From contig NZ_SLUM01000006.1 of assembly GCF_004345265.1 (NCBI RefSeq), positions 1-64,000 on the forward strand: a DNA stretch of 64,000 nt. The letters are read 5' to 3'. The translations under genes were made by a program, and so were the position numbers. Under the pieces are notes generated by a model. That model was not told the DNA's origin. It searched no databases and saw only the letters and a program-made list of their open reading frames with translations. Shown in pieces: positions 33,092 through 41,460 of the stretch. The first letter of the stretch is position 1. Every line of letters begins with the position of its first letter. The stretch comes from Allofournierella massiliensis. GTDB lineage: Bacteria; Bacillota; Clostridia; Oscillospirales; Ruminococcaceae.

Positions 33092-33802
33092 TCAGCGCTC
33101 GCTGTAAATCTGCTGGCTGCCCTGAATGGCCTGCCCCAGATACCGGTCGATCCATTCCGCCGCGGCCTGCTCATCCCTTGCGCGGATGCAGTCATACAGG
33201 CGCTCGGTGTTGCGCAGCAGTGCCTCGATGCCGTACAGCCGGCAAAAGCGCATCCAGAGGGTGATGACCGGGGCTTTGAAGGAATAGTAGATCAGCGGCA
33301 CGATGCTGTTGCCGCCCACCAGCGCCAGCTCGTGCTGGAACTGAAACGCCTCTTCGGCGGCCTGCGCCGGGTCCTGTGCCTGCGCGATGCGGGCCAGCTG
33401 GTCGCCCAGGCTGTCCAGCGCCTCGTCCGATGCATGGCGGATGGCAGAGGTCACCGCCAGATGCTCCAGCGCCTGACGCACCTCCAGCAGCGAACGGATC
33501 TCATCCTTGCCCAGTATGCCGTCCCGATATTCCATGATGGCAATCAGGGTGGAAAGGTTGCCCTTGCGGCGGTAGTCCGCCACACAGGTGCCCTGCCGGG
33601 GGCGCACCTCCAGAAAACCCTGCTGGGCCAGCTCGGCCAGACCGCCGTTCACCACCGCCCGGCTCACCTGCATCTGGCGGGCCAGCTCCCGTTCCGGGGG
33701 AAGCTGGCTGCCCATGGGCAGTTCACCGGAAAGAATCATCCCCTGCAGCTGACGCACGAACAGTTGTTTCAGACTGGGGGAATTCAGTTTTTCAAAGGGC
33801 AT
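33092..33802 (-). CDS. GntR family regulator, FadR subfamily
   Basis: The 236-residue protein has a GntR winged helix (residues about 8-72; LPPERELARQMQVSRAVVNGGLAEL) and an all-helical FadR-C-terminal (FCD) domain that binds small carboxylates or metabolites. GAGGTGA precedes the ATG at 33802, which is preferred over a start 14 codons earlier. It is divergent from the hypB operon, and FadR-type palindromes lie in the shared region, so it probably represses itself and that operon. The ligand is unknown. Confidence 0.88.
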   Translation of the reverse strand: MPFEKLNSPSLKQLFVRQLQGMILSGELPMGSQLPPERELARQMQVSRAVVNGGLAELAQQGFLEVRPRQGTCVADYRRKGNLSTLIAIMEYRDGILGKDEIRSLLEVRQALEHLAVTSAIRHASDEALDSLGDQLARIAQAQDPAQAAEEAFQFQHELALVGGNSIVPLIYYSFKAPVITLWMRFCRLYGIEALLRNTERLYDCIRARDEQAAAEWIDRYLGQAIQGSQQIYSER

Positions 33803-33823
33803 GCAAATCACCTCATCTTTTGT

Positions 33824-33838
33824 TGTGGCTATACCACA
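33824..33838. promoter_or_regulatory. Candidate GntR operator, proximal site
   Basis: TGTGG-CTATA-CCACA is a 5-bp perfect inverted repeat about 20 bases upstream of the GntR start codon, a likely autoregulatory site. It includes TATACCACA, close to GntR half-sites. Confidence 0.45.
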
Positions 33839-33979
33839 TACCACAAGTCTATTTTACCATGCAATTCGCTTAAGGAAAAGCCATTCTTTTGGGCTGTTCT
33901 CTGAAAAACTGGGATTTGATTGACGCGATATCATGGGAATGTTAAGCTATTAACAGCTGGACGGCGGGAAGAAACGAAA

Positions 33980-34012
33980 GCGATGTACTCTGGTCTGGCC
34001 AGAGTACATCGC
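33980..34012. promoter_or_regulatory. Perfect 14-bp inverted repeat upstream of hypB
   Basis: GCGATGTACTCTGG and its exact complement surround a 5-base centre at 33994-33998, giving a core TGGTCTGGCCA that closely resembles FadR-family operators of the TGGTnnnACCA type. It lies 24 bases before the hypB start. No T run follows, so it is more likely a protein-binding site (or a 5' mRNA hairpin) than a terminator. Confidence 0.55.
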
Positions 34013-34035
34013 CGCAACAACAAGGAGGGGGACCC

Positions 34036-34716
34036 ATGGCGGATACAAACAGCAAGGTGCGTGTGATCGAAATCAAGCAGAGCGTGTTCGCATCCAACGA
34101 CGAACAGGCCGGCATCCTGCGCAGAGAACTGAAGGAAAAGGGCGTGTTTCTTCTGAACCTGATGTCCTCGCCGGGCGCGGGCAAAACCACCACCCTGAAA
34201 CAGACGGTGAAGGCGCTGGCAGGGGAAATGCGCATCGGTGTGATGGAAGCGGACATCGACTCGGATGTGGATGCCAGGGCCATGGCAGAGACCGGTGTGA
34301 AGGCCATCCAGCTGCACACCGGCGGCATGTGCCATCTGGATGCGGATATGACCCGTCAGGGATTGGAGGCACTGGGCACCGGGGATGTGGATCTGGCCAT
34401 TCTGGAGAATGTGGGCAATCTGGTTTGCCCGGCAGAATTTGATACCGGCGCGGTGAAGAACGCGATGATCCTGTCGGTGCCGGAAGGCCACGACAAGCCC
34501 CTGAAATACCCGCTGATGTTCTCGGTGTGCGACGTGGTACTCATCAACAAGATGGACGTAATGCCCTATTTCGATTTTGATCTGGAAAAATGCAGGGAGT
34601 ACATCCGCATGCGTAACCCGAACGCGGTGGTCATTCCCATCTGCGCCAAAACCGGCGAAGGCATCGAGGCCTGGGCCGACTGGCTGCGCACCCAGGTGAA
34701 GGACTGGAAGAGCTGA
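34036..34716 (+). CDS. hypB: HypB-like nickel-insertion GTPase
   Basis: The 226-residue protein is HypB, the SIMIBI-class GTPase that hands nickel to [NiFe] enzymes. Walker A SSPGAGKTT is at residues 44-52. The metal site residues appear in GGMCHLDADM and ENVGNLVCP, and the guanine motif is NKMD. The histidine-rich nickel-storage stretch of some HypB proteins is absent. AGGAGGGGG precedes the ATG. It is the first gene of a plus-strand operon with a large Fe-S flavoprotein and hypA. No hydrogenase or urease gene is in view, so the client enzyme is not apparent. Confidence 0.9.
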   Translation: MADTNSKVRVIEIKQSVFASNDEQAGILRRELKEKGVFLLNLMSSPGAGKTTTLKQTVKALAGEMRIGVMEADIDSDVDARAMAETGVKAIQLHTGGMCHLDADMTRQGLEALGTGDVDLAILENVGNLVCPAEFDTGAVKNAMILSVPEGHDKPLKYPLMFSVCDVVLINKMDVMPYFDFDLEKCREYIRMRNPNAVVIPICAKTGEGIEAWADWLRTQVKDWKS

Positions 34717-34741
34717 GAGACAAAGGAAAGGACAAAAGGAT

Positions 34742-37510
34742 ATGAGCCAAACCCATTTTCCGTTGGATGAAGAAAAGCTGCCCTTTTCCATCCCGAAGGA
34801 CGAAAAGCCGAGGGAGAAGATTTTAAAGCTGGGCCAGAAGATCACTGACCGGGTGCCCGCAAAATTACGCCCGCTCACCGCCGAGGACCCGGAATACTGG
34901 GGCCTTGCGGGTATCGTTACCGATGAGATGGCGGACGTGGCCCTGAAGATGAAGGTGCGCAAGCCCATGACTCTGCCGCAGCTGGTGAAGGTCACCGGTA
35001 AGCCTGCCCAGGAGCTGGAGCCCCTTTTGCAGGAAATGAGCAATGTGGGCCTGCTGGAATACAACTGGGAAAACGAGCGGCGGGAAAAGCAGTATGTGCT
35101 GCCCATGTTCGTGCCCGGCAGCGCCGAGTTCTTCAATATGAAGCAGCAGCAGATCGACGAGCACCCGGAGGTCACCGCTTTTTTCGAGCGCATGACCTTC
35201 CTGCCGCTGGAGCACATCACCGCCATGGTGCCGCCCGGCGGTGCGGGCATCGGCATGCATGTGATCCCGGTGGAGCAGGCCATCCAGACCGAGAACCGCT
35301 CGGTGGATATCGAGCACATCTCCCACTGGCTGGATAAATACGACGGCAAGTACGCCGCCAGCCCCTGCTCCTGCCGTATGTCCCGCGCCAAACTGGGCGA
35401 GGGCTGCGGCGATGACCCGGAGGACTGGTGCATCGGCGTGGGCGATATGGCGGACTATCTGGTGGAGACCAACAAAGGCCACTATGTGGACCGGGACGAG
35501 GTGCTGCGCATCTTAAAGCGCGCCGAGGACAACGGTTTTGTGCACCAGATCACCAACATTGACGGCGAGAATAAAATCTTCGCCATCTGCAACTGCAATG
35601 TGAACATCTGCAATGCCCTGCGTACCAGTCAGCTGTTCAATACCCCCAACATGAGCCGATCGGCCTATGTGGCCAGCGTGACCACCGAAAACTGTGTGGC
35701 CTGTGGCCGCTGCGTGGAATACTGCCCGGCGGGCGCGGTGCGTCTGGGGCAGAAGCTCTGCACCAAGGACGGCCCGGTGGAATACCCCCGGCAGGAGCTG
35801 CCGGATCGGGTAAAATGGGGCCCGGAAAAGTGGGACATCAACTACCGGGATACCAACCGCACCAACTGCCACGACACCGGCACCGCCCCCTGCAAGACCG
35901 CCTGCCCCGCGCACATCGCGGTGCAGGGCTATCTGAAAATGGCGGCGCAGGGCCGCTACGCCGAGGCACTGGCCCTGATCAAGCAGGAGAACCCCTTCCC
36001 GGCGGTGTGCGGCCGGGTGTGCAATCGCCGCTGTGAGGACGCCTGCACCCGCGGCAAGATCGATCAGGCGGTGGCCATCGACGAGGTGAAAAAGTTCATC
36101 GCCCAGAAGGATCTGGACGCGGCCACCCGTTATGTGCCGCCCATCCAGCCCCCCTCCAACCGGGGCGGCTTCGATGATAAGATTGCCATCGTGGGTGCTG
36201 GCCCGGCGGGCCTGTCCTGTGCCTTCTTCCTGGCGAAGAAGGGGTATAAGCCCACCGTGTTTGAGAAAAATGCCCGCCCCGGCGGCATGCTGGTCTACGG
36301 CATTCCCTCCTACAAGCTGGAGAAGGATGTGGTGGACGCGGAGATCGAGGTGCTGCGCCAGATGGGCGTGGAGATCCGCTGCAATGTGGAGGTCGGCCGG
36401 GACGTGACGCTGGACGAGCTGCGCGCCCAGGGCTACAAGGCCTTCTATCTGTCCATCGGCTGCCAGGGCGGCCGGATGGCAGGCATCCCCGGTGAGGATG
36501 CCGAGGGCGTGACCACCGCGGTGGAGTTCCTCCATCGGGTCAGTGAAGACGAGACCACCCCGGTCAGGGGCCGGGCGGTGGTGATCGGCGGCGGCAACGT
36601 GGCCATCGACGTGGCCCGCTCCTGCCTGCGCTGCGGTGCGGATGCGGTGGCCATGTACTGCCTGGAGCAGGAAAATCAGATGCCTGCCTCCCCGGAGGAG
36701 ATCGCCGAGGCCCGGCAGGAGGGTGCGGTCATCCATTGTGGATGGGGCCCCAGCCGCATTTTGCAGGAAAACGGCAAGGTTACCGGCGTGGAGTTCAAGC
36801 GCTGCGTATCGGTCACCGATGCAAACGGCCGCTTCGCCCCGGTTTACGACGAGAACGACACCATGACGGTGCCCTGTGATCAGGTGTTTATGAGCATCGG
36901 CCAGAGCATCCAGTGGGGCGGGCTGCTCACCGGCAGCACCGTGCAGCTGGGTGGCGGCAGACGGGCACAGGCAGACCCGCTGACCTATCAGACCGCCCAG
37001 CCGGATGTGTTCGTGGGCGGCGACGTGTACACCGGGCCCAGCTTTGCCATCGACGCCATTGCCGCGGGCAAGCAGGGCGCAGTGTCCATTCATCGGTTCG
37101 TGCAGCCCAACACCAGCATGACCATCGGCCGGGATCGCCGCCAGTTTATTGAGCTGGACAAGGACAACGCGGTCCTCACCGGCTACGACACCGCCGCCCG
37201 CCAGTATCCCGCCATGGACGGTCGCATTGACCACACCCGTTCCTTCCGGGATGCCCACGGCACCTTCACCGAGGAGCAGGTGAAAACCGAGACCGCCCGC
37301 TGCCTTGGCTGCGGCGCATCGGTGGTGGACCCCAACAAGTGCATCGGCTGCGGCCTCTGCACCACCAAGTGCGAGTTCGACGCGATTCACCTTTCCCGCG
37401 AGCTGCCCGATTGCAGCAACATGGTGCGCAGTGAGGACAAGTTCAAGGCCATCCTGCCTTATATGCTCAAGCGGGAAATGAAGATCCGCTTCGGCAAAAA
37501 GGAGAAATGA
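34742..37510 (+). CDS. Multi-Fe-S, FAD/NAD(P)-dependent oxidoreductase (GltD-like core)
   Basis: The 922-residue protein has three parts. The N-terminal 330 residues carry Cys-rich patches (PCSCRMSRAKLGEGCGDDPEDWC, CNCNVNICNA) and a ferredoxin-like CVACGRCVEYCP. Residues about 370-830 are a GltD-type flavoprotein: its own Fe-S entry (ACPAHIAVQGYL, VCNRRCEDAC), FAD motif GAGPAGLSC, and NAD(P)H motif GGGNVAIDVARS. The C-terminal 80 residues add CIGCGLCTTKCEFDAI. Such proteins shuttle electrons between NAD(P)H, flavin and several clusters, and relatives take part in bifurcating or hydrogenase-linked reactions. It sits between hypB and hypA. The partner and substrate are unknown. Confidence 0.75.
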   Translation: MSQTHFPLDEEKLPFSIPKDEKPREKILKLGQKITDRVPAKLRPLTAEDPEYWGLAGIVTDEMADVALKMKVRKPMTLPQLVKVTGKPAQELEPLLQEMSNVGLLEYNWENERREKQYVLPMFVPGSAEFFNMKQQQIDEHPEVTAFFERMTFLPLEHITAMVPPGGAGIGMHVIPVEQAIQTENRSVDIEHISHWLDKYDGKYAASPCSCRMSRAKLGEGCGDDPEDWCIGVGDMADYLVETNKGHYVDRDEVLRILKRAEDNGFVHQITNIDGENKIFAICNCNVNICNALRTSQLFNTPNMSRSAYVASVTTENCVACGRCVEYCPAGAVRLGQKLCTKDGPVEYPRQELPDRVKWGPEKWDINYRDTNRTNCHDTGTAPCKTACPAHIAVQGYLKMAAQGRYAEALALIKQENPFPAVCGRVCNRRCEDACTRGKIDQAVAIDEVKKFIAQKDLDAATRYVPPIQPPSNRGGFDDKIAIVGAGPAGLSCAFFLAKKGYKPTVFEKNARPGGMLVYGIPSYKLEKDVVDAEIEVLRQMGVEIRCNVEVGRDVTLDELRAQGYKAFYLSIGCQGGRMAGIPGEDAEGVTTAVEFLHRVSEDETTPVRGRAVVIGGGNVAIDVARSCLRCGADAVAMYCLEQENQMPASPEEIAEARQEGAVIHCGWGPSRILQENGKVTGVEFKRCVSVTDANGRFAPVYDENDTMTVPCDQVFMSIGQSIQWGGLLTGSTVQLGGGRRAQADPLTYQTAQPDVFVGGDVYTGPSFAIDAIAAGKQGAVSIHRFVQPNTSMTIGRDRRQFIELDKDNAVLTGYDTAARQYPAMDGRIDHTRSFRDAHGTFTEEQVKTETARCLGCGASVVDPNKCIGCGLCTTKCEFDAIHLSRELPDCSNMVRSEDKFKAILPYMLKREMKIRFGKKEK

Positions 37511-37513
37511 GCC

Positions 37514-37927
37514 ATGCATGAACTGGGCATTGTGTTCCACATCATCCGCGGTGTGGAAGAGGTGGGCCGCAAAAACCGGGTGAAGCGAGTCAGTGCAGTG
37601 ACCCTGCAGCTGGGCGAGGTGTCCGGTGTGGTGGAGCACTATTTGCAGGACTGCTGGCGCTGGGCGGCAGATCGTTGCGAGCTGCTGAAAGGCGCGCAGC
37701 TGCGGGTGGAGACCATCCCCGCCCAGACCCTGTGCGAGAGCTGCGGCGAGATTTACCCCACCGTGGCCCACGGCAAAACCTGCCCGGCCTGCGGTTCGCA
37801 GCAGACCCACCTGCTGCAGGGCAGCGAGATGCTGATCAAGGAGATCGAGGTGCCCGAAGAAAACGACGTTCCCTCCGAACCGGAAGGGGAGGGGGAACTC
37901 CAGTGCCCGGTTTGCGGCCGGGCCTGA
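37514..37927 (+). CDS. hypA: HypA-like nickel-binding metallochaperone
   Basis: The 137-residue protein begins MHELGI, with the N-terminal Met-His nickel ligand, and has the two zinc knuckles CESCG and CPACG, exactly as in HypA. An extra acidic tail of about 30 residues, ending in a third CPVCGRA knuckle, is unusual. AAGGAG precedes the ATG, three bases after the previous stop. HypA works with HypB to load nickel into [NiFe]-hydrogenases. Its position directly after the Fe-S flavoprotein gene suggests that all three serve one nickel-dependent system. Confidence 0.9.
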   Translation: MHELGIVFHIIRGVEEVGRKNRVKRVSAVTLQLGEVSGVVEHYLQDCWRWAADRCELLKGAQLRVETIPAQTLCESCGEIYPTVAHGKTCPACGSQQTHLLQGSEMLIKEIEVPEENDVPSEPEGEGELQCPVCGRA

Positions 37928-38067
37928 AAAGCCAAGGCAATACCGCACAATTCCAGGTGGTGGAGCGCGCCGGAAAATTTTTTGGAAAATAGCACGGGAA
38001 ATTTTGGCGTGATACACCGCCTGAGGCATTTGCCGTGAATTATGCGGTGTTGCCACAATTGGAAAAA

Positions 38068-38090
38068 GCCGGTGCACAAAACGCACCGGC
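38068..38090 (+). other. Hairpin next to the ribosome site of the following gene
   Basis: GCCGGTGC and GCACCGGC form an 8-bp stem ending just before AAAAGGAGG. A second, weaker repeat (ACACCGC at 38012 with GCGGTGT near 38043) lies upstream. Either could tune translation of the membrane protein gene. Confidence 0.45.
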
Positions 38091-38108
38091 AAAAGGAGGA
38101 AAATTATC

Positions 38109-39155
38109 ATGTTGTTCCAGATTTATGGAGAAAATGCCGGCTTCCAGCTGTTGGGCTGGGTGCTGGTCTTTGCGGGCCTGGTGGTGCTGAACGAGCTTTC
38201 CCGCCGCACCAAACAGGGAGGGGTGTTTTTCTTTCTGATTCTGCCCGCGGCGCTCACCGTGTATTTCGTGTCCATCTATGTGGGCGCGGCCATGGGGGCC
38301 GAGTGGGCGTTGAATAATCCCACTTATGTGCACATGAACAGCTGGTTTCACTATGCCAAGCTGTATGCGGCCACCGCAGGCTGCATCGGCTTCATGATGA
38401 TCAAGTATAAGTGGGGCATCGGCAAGCAGCCCTGGTTCAGGGTGTTCCCCTTTGCCATCGTGGCCATCAACATTCTGATCGCCGTATGCAGCGATTTCGA
38501 ATCCGGTATCCGGGGCGCCATGGCTCTGGCGGCTACCGGTGACCGGTGGTGGCTGTCCAGCGAGAATGTGTGGCTGTACGGCGGCTGGTGGAACTGGGTC
38601 AACGGCATTGCCGGTATCCTGAACATCCTGTGCATGACCGGCTGGTGGGGCATCTATTCTTCCAAAAAGCACGACGACATGCTCTGGCCGGATATGACCA
38701 TTTACTTCATCATCGCTTACGACCTGTGGAACTTCGAGTACACCTACAATAACCTGCCCACCCATGCCTGGTACTGCGGTCTGGCCCTGCTGCTGGCCCC
38801 CACCTTTGCCAACGCGCTGTGGAACAAGGGCGGCTGGATTCAGAACCGGGCCAACACGCTGGCGCTGTGGTGCATGTTTGCCCAGGTGTTCCCCGCCTTC
38901 CAGGATTACAGCGTGTTCAGCACCTTGCCGGTGATCTATTCCGACGGTGTGATGGATGCCTCCGTGCGCCCCGCAACCGCGAATCCCACCATGCAGGGCG
39001 TGATCGCCATTCTGGCGCTGGCAGCCAATGTAATCGTGCTGGCCATCATCATCAAACGGTCGGTGGAGCAGAAGAAAAATCCCTACAAGAACGAGATTTT
39101 CACCGATCATCGTGATTACCGTCAGGCCATGGCCCGGGCGGAGGCTATCCGATAA
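38109..39155 (+). CDS. Polytopic membrane protein of unknown function
   Basis: The 348-residue protein has about eight hydrophobic segments, many aromatic residues (WWNWVNGIAGILNILCMTGWWG) and a short charged tail. It resembles the uncharacterised DUF5692 family as I recall it, but I am not sure. There is no transporter signature. AAAGGAGG lies before the ATG. The gene follows hypA by 180 bases, with hairpins in the gap, and may share its promoter. The gut-bacterium context and the hyp neighbours suggest a membrane partner for the Fe-S flavoprotein, which is speculative. Confidence 0.5.
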   Translation: MLFQIYGENAGFQLLGWVLVFAGLVVLNELSRRTKQGGVFFFLILPAALTVYFVSIYVGAAMGAEWALNNPTYVHMNSWFHYAKLYAATAGCIGFMMIKYKWGIGKQPWFRVFPFAIVAINILIAVCSDFESGIRGAMALAATGDRWWLSSENVWLYGGWWNWVNGIAGILNILCMTGWWGIYSSKKHDDMLWPDMTIYFIIAYDLWNFEYTYNNLPTHAWYCGLALLLAPTFANALWNKGGWIQNRANTLALWCMFAQVFPAFQDYSVFSTLPVIYSDGVMDASVRPATANPTMQGVIAILALAANVIVLAIIIKRSVEQKKNPYKNEIFTDHRDYRQAMARAEAIR

Positions 39156-39469
39156 ACTGCTGAAAAAACTTGCAAAGGCTTAACAAAATTTAACACAACC
39201 AATCCATTCTCCTCTTTCCTTGCCCCGGCGGCGCAGAATTCCCCCTCTGCGCTGCCGGGGCCTTGTTTTTGCCATGTTTGGCAGGTGGAACTTGTGATGA
39301 TTTTTGGAGATTTCTGGAAGAATTTGCTTTTCCGGCTTTTTACAAACGATTTACCGGAAAGTGGCGGAAACGGAAAAAAGAATCCGGTATCATACCCAGT
39401 GTACCGAGCGGTGCGCCCCGGAAGAAGTGAGGGCGACCCGGTGCAGACAAGGGGGAAGAGAAAAGCAAT
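39156..39469. other. Intergenic region before the ugp-like operon
   Basis: It holds a strong terminator (39223-39270) and then about 200 bases that presumably contain the operon promoter. I see no convincing -35/-10 pair and no reading frame with a ribosome site other than the next gene. Confidence 0.5.
39223..39270 (+). terminator. Terminator after the membrane protein
   Basis: CCCCGGCGGCGCAGA and TCTGCGCTGCCGGGG pair almost perfectly and are followed by CCTTGTTTTT. Confidence 0.85.
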
Positions 39470-40594
39470 ATGGCAGAGATCGTTTTGAAGAATATCAGCA
39501 AAGTTTACGATAAGGGCCAGCGTGCAGTGGATAATTTCTCGCTGCACATCCGGGATGGGGAATTCATCGTGTTCGTGGGTCCCTCCGGCTGCGGCAAATC
39601 CACCACACTGCGCATGATTGCCGGTCTGGAGGAAATCTCCGAAGGCGAGCTGTGGATTGGCGATGAGCTGTGCAACTATGCCGAACCCGGTGAGCGGGAC
39701 CTTTCCATGGTGTTCCAGAACTATGCCCTGTATCCGCAGATGAGTGTATATGACAATATGGCGTTTTCCCTGTCGGTGCGCAAGGTGCCGAAGGAGCAGA
39801 TTGCCCGGCGGGTGGACAAAGCCGCCGAAATGTTGGACATCAAGCATCTGCTGAATCGGCGCCCGGGCCAGCTGTCCGGCGGGCAGAAGCAGCGGGTGGC
39901 CATCGGCAGCGCCATCATGCGCGAGCCCCGGGCCTTTCTGATGGACGAACCGCTGTCCAATCTGGATGCAAAGCTGCGGGCCCACATGCGGGTGGAACTG
40001 GCGGCACTGCACCAGAAGCTGGGCGCAACCATGATCTATGTGACCCACGACCAGACCGAGGCCATGACTCTGGCCGATCGGATCGTGGTGATGAAAGAGG
40101 GGCGCATCCAGCAGGTGGCCAGCCCTGCCGAGCTGTACAGCCGCCCCACCAATCTGTTTGTGGCGGGCTTCATCGGCTCGCCGGCCATGAACTTCCTCCG
40201 CGGTACCGTGGAGGAAGGCGATGGCTGCATCGAGTTTTGCACAAGCCAGGGGATGCGTCTGCCGCTGACCTTTGACCAGGCGGCGGGCCTGTGGCCCCGG
40301 TGCCGGAACAGGGAAGTGGTGCTGGGCATTCGCCCGGAGGATATTCTGCCCACGCGGGCGGAAAACCGGGTGATGGGCCGTATGGATGGCTGCCTTACCG
40401 CCTGCGAGGGCCTGGGCCACGAGACCATTCTGCATCTGGAAACCGCCGACGGCGAGTTTGCAGCCCGGGTGAAGGAACGCACCGGAGCCCGTGCGGGAGA
40501 AAACGCCACCCTTTGGCTGGATATGGAAAAGGTCCACTTCTTCGATGGTGAGACCGAACAGAATCTTTTTTATCAGTGGAGCGATTGCGAATGA
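39470..40594 (+). CDS. ABC transporter ATP-binding protein (UgpC/MsmK type)
   Basis: The 374-residue ATPase has Walker A GPSGCGKST, Q-loop, signature LSGGQKQRVAIG, Walker B FLMDEPLSNLD and the H-loop THDQTEAM, followed by a C-terminal TOBE domain of about 130 residues. The length and the tail mark the carbohydrate-uptake CUT1 class, which energises import of sugars or glycerol-3-phosphate. It is followed by two permeases, a binding protein and a glycerophosphodiesterase, so the likely role is that of UgpC. Its stop overlaps the next start (ATGA). Confidence 0.88.
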   Translation: MAEIVLKNISKVYDKGQRAVDNFSLHIRDGEFIVFVGPSGCGKSTTLRMIAGLEEISEGELWIGDELCNYAEPGERDLSMVFQNYALYPQMSVYDNMAFSLSVRKVPKEQIARRVDKAAEMLDIKHLLNRRPGQLSGGQKQRVAIGSAIMREPRAFLMDEPLSNLDAKLRAHMRVELAALHQKLGATMIYVTHDQTEAMTLADRIVVMKEGRIQQVASPAELYSRPTNLFVAGFIGSPAMNFLRGTVEEGDGCIEFCTSQGMRLPLTFDQAAGLWPRCRNREVVLGIRPEDILPTRAENRVMGRMDGCLTACEGLGHETILHLETADGEFAARVKERTGARAGENATLWLDMEKVHFFDGETEQNLFYQWSDCE

Positions 40595-41460
40595 ACCAGT
40601 TACGTCAACGGCTCACCGGCGTGAGCCCCTATTGTTACCTGATCCCCTGCTTTGCCGTGTTCGGCATGTTCCTGTTTTACCCGTTTTTCAAGACCATCTA
40701 TCTGAGCCTGTTCCTCACCGATAAGCTGGGCAGAGCCAAGATCTTCGTGGGGCTGGAAAACTACACCGATCTGCTCACCTCCGAGAGCTATTACAACAGC
40801 ATTCTGGTCACCCTGATTTTTGTGGTGATCGTGGTGTTCGGCAGCATGCTGCTGGGCCTTGCCACCGCGGTGCTGTGCAGCAAGACCTTTCCGGGCATCC
40901 GGGCCTTCAGCACCGCTTATGCGCTGCCCATGGCCATTGCCTCCAGCGGCGCGGCCATGATCTTCAAGGTGATCCTGAACCCCACCATTGGTGTGTTCAA
41001 CAAACTCACCGGGCTGGACATCAACTGGATCAGCGATCCCCGCTATGCCCTGATCTGTGTGGCAGTGCTCACCGCCTGGCTGAACAGCGGCATCAATTTC
41101 CTTTATTTCTCCGCAGGCCTTGGCAACATTGATGAGTCCATCTACGAGCGTGCATCGGTGGATGGTGCCAACAGTGTTCAGAAATTCTTCCGGCTCACCC
41201 TGCCGGGCCTGAGCCCCATCATCTTCTACACGTTGGTGGTCAACATCATTCAGGCGTTCCAGTCCTTCGGTCAGGTGAAGATCCTGACCCAGGGCGGCCC
41301 CGGTGAATCCACCAATCTGATTGTATATTCCATCTATCGCGACGCCTTCTTCAATTACAAGTTCGGCAGCGCGGCCGCCCAGTCCGTCATCCTGTTCCTG
41401 ATCATCATGGCGCTGACACTGGTCATGTTCAAAGTGGAAAAGAAGGGAGTCAAGTATTAA
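40591..41460 (+). CDS. ABC transporter permease (UgpA type)
   Basis: The 289-residue protein has six membrane helices and the conserved coupling loop ERASVDGANSVQKFFRLTLPGLSP near residue 190-210, as in the CUT1 permeases. The ATG at 40591 overlaps the ATPase stop, so translation is coupled. The predicted role is one half of the membrane pore of the uptake system; the gene order and partners make sn-glycerol-3-phosphate or a glycerophosphodiester the best candidate substrate. Confidence 0.85.
   Translation: MNQLRQRLTGVSPYCYLIPCFAVFGMFLFYPFFKTIYLSLFLTDKLGRAKIFVGLENYTDLLTSESYYNSILVTLIFVVIVVFGSMLLGLATAVLCSKTFPGIRAFSTAYALPMAIASSGAAMIFKVILNPTIGVFNKLTGLDINWISDPRYALICVAVLTAWLNSGINFLYFSAGLGNIDESIYERASVDGANSVQKFFRLTLPGLSPIIFYTLVVNIIQAFQSFGQVKILTQGGPGESTNLIVYSIYRDAFFNYKFGSAAAQSVILFLIIMALTLVMFKVEKKGVKY

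Noticed and set aside
35513-38110. An 865-residue minus-strand frame
   Set aside because: It is opposite the Fe-S flavoprotein and hypA, with shadow-like Ala/His/Gly content and no ribosome site.
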